NCBI RefSeq assembly: GCF_014654365.1
Contig: NZ_BNAY01000007.1
Location: 468,559-532,558 of the forward strand
DNA length: 64,000 nt
Source of the DNA: Amycolatopsis oliviviridis
GTDB taxonomy: Bacteria; Actinomycetota; Actinomycetes; Mycobacteriales; Pseudonocardiaceae
Reading direction: 5' to 3'
The position numbers and the translations under genes were made by a program. Positions 18,102 to 26,148 of this stretch are shown here, piece by piece. The notes beneath the pieces are model-generated. The model worked only from the letters and a program-made list of their open reading frames with translations, was not told the DNA's origin and searched no databases. Every line of letters begins with the position of its first letter. The stretch's first letter is position 1.

Positions 18102-19067
18102 TCAAGCGGTCACTTCGGTCAGAAGGGCGTCCCAGCGAGCGAGGAACGCGTCGAGCCCGTAGTGGGCCAGCGCGAATTCGCGAGCGGCCTTGCCTGCCAG
18201 CACGGCGAAATCGGGCTCGTGGATCAACTCGCGGTAAGCCTTCGCCAAGGCGGTGACGTCGGTGGAGATCGCCCCCGCGTCAGGCGGCACCGCGAGTACG
18301 GCCTCCGTGGTCGCGAGCGCCACGACCGGCATTCCCAGATGCATGGCTTCGAGCAGGGACAAGCCGAGCGATGTCCACCGGGCGGTGTGCAGGTAGACAC
18401 GGTGCCTGGCGACTTCGGCGTGTAACTCACGGCTTCGGAGGTCGCCGCCGGACCGCAGTGCGGGGTGGCGCCCTCCGAGACCCTCGCTGCCGATTCCGTA
18501 CACGTCCACCGGGGCGATTTCCGCGAAAGCGGGCAGCAGATCGGTCCCGGTGATCCGTCCTCGCCGGACGGGTTCGTTGATCAGAGCCGCCCCGCGCGGA
18601 AGTTCGCCGGTGTAGCGCTCACCCGGGTCAGGAATTCCGTGCGGGATGACCACAGTGGGTGCGAGACCCGAGTCCCACATCAGCTCGTTGAAATGCGTCA
18701 CGTGGACCAAAGGGATGTCGTTACGGTCGGCCAGCGAGTGACGGGTGGTCGCCGCGGCCGGGCGTGGGGTGTTGTGTTCGACGAAGACCGCGGGCACGTC
18801 TTGCCCGGGGCGACGGCGCAACCCTTGGCCGATCAATTCGATTTCTTCCGGCCGCTGCAGGATCACCACATCGGGGTCGAGATCGGAGAGCCGGTCGAGC
18901 GGTATCTCCTCGGCGGCAGGCCAGTCGCGACCGCTCAGTCCGCGGCCCCACTGGCCCCCTTCAGGCGACGAAGGAATGAAGTAACGATGTTCGCCTCGTA
19001 CGAAGGACTCGGTCCACGACCCGTGCACGTGCCACACGAGAACCCGGAGTGGCGCCTTTTTCGTCAT
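18102..19067 (-). CDS. Glycosyltransferase, GT4-like
   Basis: A 321-residue protein starting LRVLVWHVHGSWTESFVRG and ending with a GT-B donor-type segment SLGLSLLEAMHLGMPVVALAT. The middle contains VFVEHNTPR and VVIPHGIPDPG, common in short family 4 transferases. It is probably cotranscribed with the following GT4 gene. Substrates cannot be read from sequence. Confidence 0.8.
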   Translation of the reverse strand: MTKKAPLRVLVWHVHGSWTESFVRGEHRYFIPSSPEGGQWGRGLSGRDWPAAEEIPLDRLSDLDPDVVILQRPEEIELIGQGLRRRPGQDVPAVFVEHNTPRPAAATTRHSLADRNDIPLVHVTHFNELMWDSGLAPTVVIPHGIPDPGERYTGELPRGAALINEPVRRGRITGTDLLPAFAEIAPVDVYGIGSEGLGGRHPALRSGGDLRSRELHAEVARHRVYLHTARWTSLGLSLLEAMHLGMPVVALATTEAVLAVPPDAGAISTDVTALAKAYRELIHEPDFAVLAGKAAREFALAHYGLDAFLARWDALLTEVTA

Positions 19068-19182
19068 ACTGAAAGGTTTCCCGCAGAAGACGAGTTAAAC
19101 GCGAGGCGCTCGCGGTTCGGTTCTCAAAACCGGAATGGAGCCACAGGCGGCGGCCGTGGGTTTTCCGGGTTCGCGGGGCGGG

Positions 19183-19599
19183 TCATCCGAAAGACAATGC
19201 TTCGACGAGTTCGCCGGTCTCGGGGTTCGGCAGCGCCCGGGCGACATCGGCCTGCGCGACCACTCCGACGAGGTCGTGGCCATCGATCACCGGGAGCCGG
19301 CGGACCTGATGCGCGGTCATCGTTCGCATGATCTCTTCCGCGTCGTCGTCGGCACCGATGGTCACGGCCTCGCCCTGGGCCACTTCGCCGGCGTGGACGG
19401 CGCGCGGGTCTTTGCCTTCGGCGATAACCTTCACCACGATGTCGCGATCGGTCAGCATGCCTTTGAGCCGGTTGTCCTCACCGCAGATCGGCAGTGCTCC
19501 GATCTGCCCACGCGCCAGCATCTGCGCCGCGTCGTGCACCGTGTCGGATTCCCGTACACAGGTGGCGCCGGGTGTCATGATTTCACGGGCTGTCGTCAT
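19183..19599 (-). CDS. CBS-domain pair protein
   Basis: A 138-residue protein made of two CBS domains (about 8-62 and 72-130) and nothing else. Marks are MTPGATCVRESDTVHDAAQ, LTDRDIVVKV and VRRLPVIDGHDLVGVVAQADV. Such stand-alone CBS pairs bind adenine nucleotides; in mycobacteria similar proteins belong to dormancy or stress regulons. A SigB/SigF-type promoter lies at 19631-19655, 32 bases upstream of the start. Confidence 0.88.
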   Translation of the reverse strand: MTTAREIMTPGATCVRESDTVHDAAQMLARGQIGALPICGEDNRLKGMLTDRDIVVKVIAEGKDPRAVHAGEVAQGEAVTIGADDDAEEIMRTMTAHQVRRLPVIDGHDLVGVVAQADVARALPNPETGELVEALSFG

Positions 19600-19630
19600 T
19601 TCTCTCTCCTAACCTGGGCTTTCTCGCGGG

Positions 19631-19655
19631 CTACCCGTTACGTGGGCGGATACAC
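19631..19655 (-). promoter_or_regulatory. SigB/SigF-type promoter of the CBS gene
   Basis: On the minus strand: GTGT, 15 bases, GGGTAG. Confidence 0.6.
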
Positions 19656-19803
19656 GTGACCCGGCCGGCTCATCGACCGCGAGAAGGCCGGATGCCCTCC
19701 TCACCCCTTGGACCCCGAGTTCGCGTGCTTTGACGTTTTCGCGTTGAGACTGCTCGACCAGCAGGATGAACGCGTCGTCGGTCGGCGCCGCCGTCCAGGC
19801 ACG

Positions 19804-20002
19804 GTGAAGTACTCCCGGGTGGCGTACGGTGGGTGTCACGCGTGGTTCAATCCGCAGCTCCGCGTGCACGACGCCGATATTTCGCCGCCGCGCCCTACGC
19901 GGGTTCGTGTGCGGCTTGGCGACGCGTTTCCGCGAGTTCCTCCGTGCACACCGCGCAGGCCCGCTTGGCGGCCGTGTCGTCCCGATCGCCGGGAGACCAC
20001 CG
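19804..20002 (+). promoter_or_regulatory. Conserved promoter-leader of the first STAS gene
   Basis: This stretch and 57448-57635 are near-copies lying before two paralogous STAS genes. Both hold GTGAAG, exactly 15 bases, then GTACGGTGG, followed by about 170 bases of conserved leader that ends in a GGGAGA ribosome-binding site. The 15-base spacing suggests a promoter of a type different from GGGTAT. A one-base indel between the copies breaks every shared reading frame, so the leader is not coding. Between 19656 and 19803 I see no gene. Confidence 0.5.
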
Positions 20003-20440
20003 ATGACTTCTACCTCGCCCTATCGCCACGACGAAGATTCCGCCTCGGTACTCACCGCGGTACCGCCCGACGGGCTGGGTTTCTACTCCCGGCACCTCGG
20101 CGCGTCGCCGACGCGGGTCTGGGAGCAGACCACCACGACCGATTTGCTGATTCTCAGCGTGTCCGGCGACCTCGACACGCTCACCGCCCCGGTACTCGAA
20201 CGAAACCTTTCCCAGCCCTTGCCCACCGCGACCGTGCTCGACCTCTCGCGAGTGTCCTTCCTGGGCGTGGCCGGACTGCGGGTGCTGGAGGCCGCGGCGA
20301 CCAGGGCGGGTGCCGAACGCCGCCGAATCGGCCTGGTGACCGGCTCCGCCTCGACGCGGCGGATCATGCGGCTGTTCGACCTCGATCTGCGCGTCGCGGT
20401 ATACCCGCGCTTGGAGGAGGCGGTGCGGGAGCTGACCTAG
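20003..20440 (+). CDS. STAS-domain anti-anti-sigma-like protein
   Basis: A 145-residue protein. Residues 1-40 are variable; a STAS domain follows (LLILSVSGDLDTLTAPVLE, VLDLSRVSFLGVAGLRVL). STAS antagonists free sigma factors from anti-sigma kinases and are switched off by phosphorylation of a serine in FxDSxGL. Here that position is valine (FLGVAGL), so this copy cannot be switched in the usual way. The start at 20003 is fixed by GGGAGA six bases upstream and by alignment with its paralogue at 57636-58079. Confidence 0.85.
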   Translation: MTSTSPYRHDEDSASVLTAVPPDGLGFYSRHLGASPTRVWEQTTTTDLLILSVSGDLDTLTAPVLERNLSQPLPTATVLDLSRVSFLGVAGLRVLEAAATRAGAERRRIGLVTGSASTRRIMRLFDLDLRVAVYPRLEEAVRELT

Positions 20441-20462
20441 CCAGGAGAGGACGCACGGTTCC

Positions 20463-20537
20463 GTGCTGATCGTGATCGGGGTCCTCGTGGTGGGCGTCGC
20501 GGGATTCTTCGTCCTACGCGCCTTGGGCCTGCTCTGA
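20463..20537 (+). pseudogene. Truncated copy of the small single-span membrane protein
   Basis: Only the membrane helix (LIVIGVLVVGVAGFFVLRAL) and tail of a protein found intact at 39488-39709 and 58098-58319 remain here; the Pro/Gly-rich first 50 residues are gone. As at 58 kb it follows a STAS gene. A GTG preceded by AGGAGAGG could still express a 24-residue peptide, so it is either a relic or a minimal version. Confidence 0.6.
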
Positions 20538-20548
20538 GCGAACGGCCC

Positions 20549-20585
20549 GAAGACCCCTCCACGCGCTGTCGCGGAAGGGGCCTTC
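20549..20585. terminator. Bidirectional terminator hairpin
   Basis: Arms GAAGACCCCTCC and GGAAGGGGCCTTC pair with one or two mismatches around a 12-base loop. It lies between the convergent STAS/small-peptide and manganese catalase genes. Confidence 0.55.
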
Positions 20586-20595
20586 GAGTCGTGTC

Positions 20596-21477
20596 TCAGT
20601 TCTTGGACTTGCCGCTGGCTTTCCGCTTCGCCGCCTTGGCCTTGCCCTTCACCGTGCCCACGGCGTCCTGGATCGGCGCGTAGGTCCCGAAAAGCGCGGG
20701 ATCCGGCTTGGGAGCCGTCCCGGGCCCGCCGAGCGGGTCGGGATTCTGCAGGTAGTCGATCCCCTCGCCGCCGAAGCTCCAGCCTCCCTTGGCTCCGTCC
20801 GTACCGTCGGAGAGGCGCCAGACGGTGTTGTTGTGCTCCTGGTTCTCCTCGTCGAACAAGGCATTCGGAGCGATGTCGCTTTCGAGTCCGTCGGCCTTCA
20901 GCTCCTCGATCGCGGCCAACCATTGTTTCTGGTGCACCGTGTCGCGGGCGAGGTTGAATTGCAGCATCGCCTTCACGCCGGGGTCATCGGTCATGTTGTA
21001 CAACCGCGCGGTCTGCAACCGGCCCTGAGCCTCGGCTGCCACGTTCGCCCGGAAGTCGGCCAGCAGATTGCCCGAGGCGACGATGTACTTACCGTTCCAA
21101 GGGGTACCGTTCGAATCGGCGGGCAGCGCGCCACCCCCGCCGACGATCGCCTGCTGGACGTCCATCCCGCCCAGGATCGCCGCCATCGTCGGATCCTTCG
21201 CCGCCTCCGCGGTGGCCGTGGCGGGAGCGCCTTCCAGCAGCCGGGCGACCATGGTGGCGAGCATCTCCACGTGCCCGATCTCCTCCGTGGCCGTGTCCAT
21301 GATCAGATCTTTGTACTTACCCTCCATCCGGCAATTCCAGCCTTGGAAGAGGTACTGCATCGTCACGGTCATCTCGCCGAACGCGCCGCCGATGAGTTCC
21401 TGCAGCTTGCGTGCGTAGAGGGGATCGGGCTTCTCGGGCTTCGCTTCGAATTGGAGCAATTTGGTGTGGCGGAACAC
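20596..21477 (-). CDS. Manganese (dimanganese) catalase
   Basis: A 293-residue non-haem catalase that breaks down hydrogen peroxide. Metal-ligand helices are visible: ELIGGAFGEMTVTMQY, then TATEEIGHVEML near residues 64-75, and later RDTVHQKQW. The C-terminus ends in a Lys-rich tail (KGKAKAAKRKASGKSKN), unusual for the family and perhaps DNA- or membrane-associated. The GTG start at 21477 has GGAGG six bases upstream. A stress-type promoter at 21582-21606 stands divergent to that of the alcohol dehydrogenase. Confidence 0.9.
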   Translation of the reverse strand: MFRHTKLLQFEAKPEKPDPLYARKLQELIGGAFGEMTVTMQYLFQGWNCRMEGKYKDLIMDTATEEIGHVEMLATMVARLLEGAPATATAEAAKDPTMAAILGGMDVQQAIVGGGGALPADSNGTPWNGKYIVASGNLLADFRANVAAEAQGRLQTARLYNMTDDPGVKAMLQFNLARDTVHQKQWLAAIEELKADGLESDIAPNALFDEENQEHNNTVWRLSDGTDGAKGGWSFGGEGIDYLQNPDPLGGPGTAPKPDPALFGTYAPIQDAVGTVKGKAKAAKRKASGKSKN

Positions 21478-21581
21478 AGGTTGCCTCCATGAGGGAGGAC
21501 ACCCACACAACGGGAGTCCTCTGCCGAGGTGTCGGATCCCGGACGGTGTTTTCCAGCCGGGAACCACAGACACCGGATTGA

Positions 21582-21606
21582 TTACCCCTCGAGTCCCTTC
21601 CCACAC
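21582..21606 (-). promoter_or_regulatory. SigB/SigF-type promoter of the manganese catalase gene
   Basis: On the minus strand: GTGT, 15 bases, GGGTAA; leader of about 100 bases. Confidence 0.6.
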
Positions 21607-21618
21607 CTCATCGATGGG

Positions 21619-21643
21619 GTTTGTCCGGCGCCTGAAGGGCTAA
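21619..21643 (+). promoter_or_regulatory. SigB/SigF-like promoter of the zinc alcohol dehydrogenase gene
   Basis: GTTT, 15 bases, GGCTAA (one change from GGGTAA). It lies 13 bases from the divergent catalase promoter. Confidence 0.5.
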
Positions 21644-21677
21644 CCACTGTGGACAGGTCGAATCCCCAGGAGGCGAA

Positions 21678-22877
21678 ATGAAGGCAGTGGTGTGGCACGA
21701 CGTCGGCGACATCCGGCTCGACGAGGTGCCCGATCCCAAGATCCTCGAGCCGAGCGACGCGATCATCCGGATCACCCGGAGCGCGATCTGCGGTACCGAT
21801 CTGCATCTGGTGCGGGGGACCATGCCGGGGATGGTGCCGGGCACGATCGTCGGTCACGAGGCTGTCGGCGTGGTCGAGGAGGTCGGCCCTGCCGTCCGCG
21901 GGCTGACCCCGGGTGACCGCGTGGTGGTGACGTCCACGATCGGGTGCGGTACCTGTTCGTATTGCCGCGCGGGCTACTACGCGCAGTGCGACACCGCGAA
22001 CCCTAACGGCCCAGGGGCGGGCACGTCCTTCTTCGGCGGTCCTGAGACGACCGGTCCGGTCGACGGACTCCAGGCGGAGTACGCGCGGATCCCGTTCGCG
22101 ATGACCACGCTCGTGCCTGTTCCGGACAGGATGAGCGATGACGACGCGATCCTGGTCTCCGACATCTTCCCGACCGCGTGGTTCGGTGCCCGCCTGGCGG
22201 AGGTCGGCACGGGGGACAGCGTGCTCGTGCTCGGTGCCGGCGCGGTGGGGCAGTTCGCGATCGCGTCCGCGAAACGGCAGGGCGCGGGCCGGGTGTTCGT
22301 CGTCGACGGAATCCCTTCCCGGCTGGATCTGGCTCGTGGCCAGAACGCGGAAACGATCGATTTCAACGCCGAGGACCCGGTGGCCCTCGTGAAGGAACTG
22401 ACCGGGGGGATCGGGGTGGACCGGGTGATCGACGCGGTCGGCGTCGACGCTCAGCGCCCCGCGCGCGGCCCCGCCTCCGGACAGGGGCAGGATCTCGAAT
22501 CGGAACAGGAGCTCGCCGCGCCGGATTCCGCTCCGGACGGCGACCTGTGGGTACCGGGTGAAGCGCCCAGCCTTGCCGCGCGCTGGGCCGTGGAAGCGGT
22601 CGCGAAGGCCGGGACGATCGGGGTGATCGGTGTCTATCCGCCGGGATTCGACCGGTTCCCGTTCGGCGCGGCGATGAACAAGAACCTCACCGTCCACATG
22701 GGCAACTGCAACCACAGGCGCTATGTGCCAAAGCTGCTCCAGCTCGTGGCCTCAGGCGGTGTCGATCCGAAGCCCTTCATCACACAGCACGAGAAGCCCG
22801 CCTCGGCGATCGACGCCTACAAGACTTTCGATCGTCGCGAGGAGGGCTGGATCAAAACGGTGCTGGACGTCGGGTGA
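21678..22877 (+). CDS. Zinc-dependent alcohol dehydrogenase, formaldehyde-dehydrogenase-like
   Basis: A 399-residue medium-chain dehydrogenase. Catalytic-zinc residues are in ICGTDLHL and GHEAVGVVEEVG; the structural-zinc loop is GCGTCSYCRAGYYAQC; the Rossmann turn is VLGAGAVGQ. The insertion around residues 255-300 (RPARGPASGQGQD...) is typical of the glutathione-independent formaldehyde dehydrogenase branch. AGGAGG precedes the ATG. A decayed relative lies at 55180-55959. The divergent manganese catalase and shared promoter type suggest a stress detoxification role. Confidence 0.85.
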   Translation: MKAVVWHDVGDIRLDEVPDPKILEPSDAIIRITRSAICGTDLHLVRGTMPGMVPGTIVGHEAVGVVEEVGPAVRGLTPGDRVVVTSTIGCGTCSYCRAGYYAQCDTANPNGPGAGTSFFGGPETTGPVDGLQAEYARIPFAMTTLVPVPDRMSDDDAILVSDIFPTAWFGARLAEVGTGDSVLVLGAGAVGQFAIASAKRQGAGRVFVVDGIPSRLDLARGQNAETIDFNAEDPVALVKELTGGIGVDRVIDAVGVDAQRPARGPASGQGQDLESEQELAAPDSAPDGDLWVPGEAPSLAARWAVEAVAKAGTIGVIGVYPPGFDRFPFGAAMNKNLTVHMGNCNHRRYVPKLLQLVASGGVDPKPFITQHEKPASAIDAYKTFDRREEGWIKTVLDVG

Positions 22878-22925
22878 CCCGGATCTGCACGACCAGGGTA
22901 GCCCCGAGTGGAGAAGGAGATGGTC

Positions 22926-23135
22926 ATGGGAAAGCGTTTCAGGAAGGGTGACAGGGTCCGCTGAAACAGCCATGGTGGGCAAGCCGAAGGCGAAGTACTC
23001 GCGGAGATCACTTCGGACACCGAAGCGGCAGGCCGCACAGTGCGGGCATCGCAGGAAGAGCCGCAGTACCTGGTCCGCAGCGACAAGAGTGGCGGGGAAG
23101 CCGTGCACAAGCCCGAGGCCTTGGAGAAGACGTGA
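22926..23135 (+). pseudogene. DUF2945 (hypervirulence-associated TUDOR-like) gene broken by an in-frame TGA
   Basis: Translation gives MGKRFRKGDRVR, then TGA at 22962-22964, then NSHGGQAEGEVLAEITSDTE and on to HKPEALEKT. Family members have RWNSHGG at this point, so one G-to-A change has turned the tryptophan codon TGG into a stop. The rest of the frame (70 codons) is intact and ends overlapping the GTG of the DUF3140 gene, so the change looks recent, or the stop is read through. Function of the family is unknown. A GGGTAG box lies near 22901. Confidence 0.8.
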
Positions 23136-23440
23136 GCGAAGACTTCCGGAATGCGGTCAACATGACTCCGGCTGAACTGGACAAGCGGCTGGATACCGAC
23201 GAATCCCGAGAGGTCGGCCAGCATGCCGGTGGTGGCGAGTCGGTCGGCCATGAATCCGGTCGGCGTATCGTCACCTTGTTGCGTAAGAAGAAGGCCGATC
23301 TGACGGTGGACGACGAGAAACACATGCGGAAGGTCGTCGGCTACGTTCACCGGCACCTCGCGCAGCGCCCCGCCGGTGACGTCCGGAATACCCGATGGCG
23401 CTACTCCCTGATGAACTGGGGGCACGACCCCTGCAAGTGA
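23132..23440 (+). CDS. DUF3140 family protein
   Basis: A 102-residue hydrophilic protein: SEDFRNAVNMTPAELDKRLDTDES, a central GRRIVTLLRKKKADLTVDDEKHMRKVVGYVHRH region and a C-terminal RWRYSLMNWGHDP motif, all typical of DUF3140. It is commonly paired with DUF2945; here the GTG start overlaps that gene's stop (GTGA), implying translational coupling that the upstream nonsense codon may weaken. A shortened, fused second copy lies at 54386-54562. Confidence 0.8.
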   Translation: MSEDFRNAVNMTPAELDKRLDTDESREVGQHAGGGESVGHESGRRIVTLLRKKKADLTVDDEKHMRKVVGYVHRHLAQRPAGDVRNTRWRYSLMNWGHDPCK

Positions 23441-23639
23441 CGGGATCTTATGTTGGCCGGATTCAAGAGCGGGTACGGCGCGGGCAGGGCCGGTCGGATC
23501 GGGGCCGACCAGACCGCCGCACCCCCAGGCTCCGTCGGCTGAAATTCGTCGCCATGGTAGGCGCAGCAGTTCTCGCCGCGCTCCCCGTCACGTGTGCAGC
23601 TTTCACCGGCTGCCTGCTGCGACCGCGGTTGGGTCACCG

Positions 23640-24150
23640 GCGATCCGGCCGCCGTCATCGGACGGCTCAGAGGAGGGTTTCCAGGAGTCGTGTTCTGGAG
23701 AAGTCCTTCGTCGCGCCACTTCCGTAAGATGCGACGGCCGTAGTTGTGGGTGCCGGCGACTCGGTCGAGGTCGGCCCCAGTGGGGGTGCGGCCTTCGGCT
23801 TGTTCGGCCAGGAAGTGTGCCCACATGCGTTCTTCAGCGGTCGGCTCGACGGTTGGCTCCTGCTTGCTCGTCGAGAGCGCTGGGGTAGACGTGGTGTCGT
23901 TGGGCGTACCTATTTCGACTTCGTCATCATTGCTCCGGTCTCCGGACGGGCTGTCAACGTCGGTCCGGTGTCGTTTGAGTGCTCGGTCGAGGAGTTCGAC
24001 GGCGAGCAGGAGAGCAAGAGGTGGACAAGCTGCGACGGTCACGCCGAAGGTGCCCGATAGGAGGCGTAAGCGGCGCCGAGAGCGACGAGGGCGGTGCAGC
24101 CGCTCTGCATGGCCAGCGCGGGGTCGCGCCACGGTCCTGACGAGGTTACT
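23640..24150 (-). pseudogene. Broken DUF2637 (mobile-element transfer-type) gene
   Basis: On the minus strand a first fragment reads MQSGCTALVALGAAYASYR (about 24116-24057). The frame then shifts and a second fragment reads VAACPPLALLLAVELLDRALKRHR (about 24030-23960), followed by a linker and EERMWAHFLAEQAEGRTPTG, GTHNYGRRILRKWRDEG. These are the first and last parts of a DUF2637 membrane protein; the middle helices are missing and the halves are out of frame. DUF2637 genes are typical of actinomycete integrative elements. The remaining bases from 23441 to 24578 show no other gene. Confidence 0.65.
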
Positions 24151-24578
24151 CCGTTCGGGCAAATTTCGCGGTAGCCGTCGGCACGGACGAACTCCGGGAC
24201 AAAGCTGCCGAGCGGTTGAGCCCCGAGGGGTTGCCACACGCGCCATCGAAGGCGATGGCCGGACGGCCTCGACGTCGAAGAAGCGCCGCGACGACGATTG
24301 CCGTCGCGTCGACGTGTGGGGTAGCCCGAGAAAGGGCATTGCGGAGCCGAGCCGGCTGCCGCGTTTCTTTTTTCACCGGGATGGCCCGGCGGCACAGACT
24401 GTTACCCGGAGGAAGTCGAGTGCGGGCTTCGCGACCATTGCATTGCATGCCGGAGGCAAAGAAGCAACGGGCATTCGAGCGAATCGGCTGCTGCGGAAAG
24501 ATTCTTCGAGGACGACTCCGCGTGGTAGTTCACGCGGATTTCACCGAGCTGTTGCGTGCGGTGCAATACCAAGACTGT

Positions 24579-24607
24579 TTGACAGAGTCTTTGCCAGTCC
24601 TTTACTT
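24579..24607 (+). promoter_or_regulatory. Housekeeping-type promoter before the GCISR peptide gene
   Basis: TTGACA, 17 bases, TTACTT, in a locally AT-richer stretch 55 bases upstream of the peptide ATG. Confidence 0.5.
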
Positions 24608-24662
24608 TGGTTGGGCGATGATCAATCCACATCGTGTTCCCCGAGCACTCCGGAGGCAGCGT

Positions 24663-24809
24663 ATGAACGAGCTGGTCAGGAAAATCGCCCAGGACAGTGT
24701 GTGGACCAAGTGGGTCGCCGCGAACTCGGCGCCCGCCGCGAACAAGGACGGATGCATTTCCCGGGCCAAGGAGGGCTGCATTTCGCGATCGCAGAACCGC
24801 GGCTCCTGA
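24663..24809 (+). CDS. 48-residue peptide with two GCISR repeats, candidate precursor peptide
   Basis: The peptide runs MNELVRKIAQDSVWTKW, then an Ala/Asn stretch, then a C-terminal part with GCISR twice (residues about 32-36 and 40-44) ending in SQNRGS. The ATG has CGGAGG seven bases upstream and third codon positions are GC-rich as in real genes here. A leader-like first half, a short Cys/Ser core with a repeated motif, a strong promoter, a hairpin just downstream and an adenylate-forming enzyme as the next gene all fit a ribosomally made precursor peptide. I do not recognise the family; it could also be a small regulatory protein. Confidence 0.55.
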   Translation: MNELVRKIAQDSVWTKWVAANSAPAANKDGCISRAKEGCISRSQNRGS

Positions 24810-24826
24810 CGGACTCCCGGGCCGGT

Positions 24827-24855
24827 GGCCGGTGACCGTGACGCGGTCGCCGGCC
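24827..24855 (+). terminator. Attenuator-like hairpin between peptide and enzyme genes
   Basis: GGCCGGTGACC (24827-24837) pairs with GGTCGCCGGCC (24845-24855), with one G-T wobble and a 7-base loop. No T-run follows. Such a hairpin could make the peptide transcript more abundant than the downstream enzymes, as in many precursor-peptide operons. Confidence 0.5.
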
Positions 24856-24884
24856 ATCGGTGCGGCATTACATGACGGGTGACC

Positions 24885-26141
24885 ATGACGAGCCAGTTCG
24901 CGAACGACGTGGCCGGGATGATCGACCAGGTCCGCGATATCCCGATTTACCGTGATTCCATCCGGACCGGCGAGTTCCCGGTACTGGAGAAAGCCGCCAT
25001 CGCGGACGGATTCCCGGACAACTGGATGACGCCGAAGCTCCGAGCGGCCCTCGACTCGGGGGAGGCCGAGTTCGTGCTTTCCACCGGCACGAACCATGCG
25101 CGAATGCAGTTGATCCGGCCGCCGTATTTCCTGCTCAAGTCCTATTACCGGCTGTGGAGCGAGCATCCCGAACTCGCGCGCACCTGGGAACTCGGTTGCC
25201 CGCGGGTGTCGATCACCACGGTGCTCGCGACCGAGCATGTGGCGAGGGTCAACGCCAAGGCCCGTGGCGAGACGGCCGCCGAGTACCCGAGCCTGGCTGA
25301 TCGGCGCCTCGACGACCGTACGGTTTACGTCAACCAGAAGCTGGATCCGGCGTTGTGGGACCGCGGCGACGTGGAGCGCATGCTCGACGAGATCGAGCGG
25401 ACACGGGCGTCCCACCCCGCCGGGCGCTATCACCTGGACTGTTCGGGTTACCACCTCGCGCACCTGGTGCTCAAGGCGCGTGAATGGGGATTGGACGAAC
25501 GGTTCCCCGAGCCGGACAGCATCATCCACGCCTACGAGTACACCCCGGACAACGTGTCCCGTTTCCTGCGCGAGCGGTTCGCTTGCCCGATCGTCGATCT
25601 GTTCGGCAGCACGGAACTGGGCTATCTGTATTACAGCGACGGTCGGACCACCTATCGACCGTATCTTGACCGCATGAATGTCGAGCTGATCCCGGTCGAA
25701 GAAGGCAGCAGTCTGTTCAGCTTGATCGTCTCCAGTGTGCGGAATCCGTACATGCCCCTCATTCGCTACCGGTCCGGTGACTGTGCGCGCACTGTCGACG
25801 GAAGTCCCGACCCCACCCGGATATCGCGTTTCTGCGGCAGGGAGAAAGAACTCGTCCGGGTCGGCGGTACCCTCGTCTGTCACGGTGACCTCGATCGTTG
25901 GATAGGTGAATGCGCGCCCGCGATCTTCCTTTATCGGCTCCGCGTCGGTGACGGCTCCGACGCGGAGCTGGAATACACCACGTTCGACGGCGCGCCGATG
26001 GACCCGGCGGCCTCATCCGCTCTGGTCGCCGCCTTGTCGGACAACCTGGAAATGTCCGTGACGCCGGTATGGCGCGAACATGTCCCGATCGGGAAATCGG
26101 GGAAGTACGCCTGGCTGCACCCGGAATCCCGAAACACTTAG
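24885..26141 (+). CDS. PaaK-like adenylate-forming enzyme
   Basis: A 418-residue member of the ANL superfamily near phenylacetate-CoA ligase/CoF synthetase. The phosphate loop is reduced to STGT (66-69), the A5 motif is GSTE (241-244) followed by LGYLYY, and A7 is YRSGD (295-299), then CGREKELVRVGG. It would activate a carboxylate as its adenylate, then make a thioester or amide. The ATG at 24885 is preferred; a GTG at 24879 is possible and neither has a strong ribosome-binding site. It follows the GCISR peptide gene and is followed closely by the 26149 gene. Confidence 0.75.
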   Translation: MTSQFANDVAGMIDQVRDIPIYRDSIRTGEFPVLEKAAIADGFPDNWMTPKLRAALDSGEAEFVLSTGTNHARMQLIRPPYFLLKSYYRLWSEHPELARTWELGCPRVSITTVLATEHVARVNAKARGETAAEYPSLADRRLDDRTVYVNQKLDPALWDRGDVERMLDEIERTRASHPAGRYHLDCSGYHLAHLVLKAREWGLDERFPEPDSIIHAYEYTPDNVSRFLRERFACPIVDLFGSTELGYLYYSDGRTTYRPYLDRMNVELIPVEEGSSLFSLIVSSVRNPYMPLIRYRSGDCARTVDGSPDPTRISRFCGREKELVRVGGTLVCHGDLDRWIGECAPAIFLYRLRVGDGSDAELEYTTFDGAPMDPAASSALVAALSDNLEMSVTPVWREHVPIGKSGKYAWLHPESRNT

Positions 26142-26148
26142 GAGAATC

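Noticed and set aside
19895..20000. A minus-strand frame with CAVC-type cysteines over the conserved STAS leader
   Set aside because: The paralogous leader at 57.5 kb has a one-base indel that destroys the frame, so conservation is not for coding on either strand.
23441..24578. Several plus-strand frames of 70-360 codons over the DUF2637 relic
   Set aside because: They are antisense to the recognisable minus-strand remnants and show Arg/Ser-rich shadow composition.
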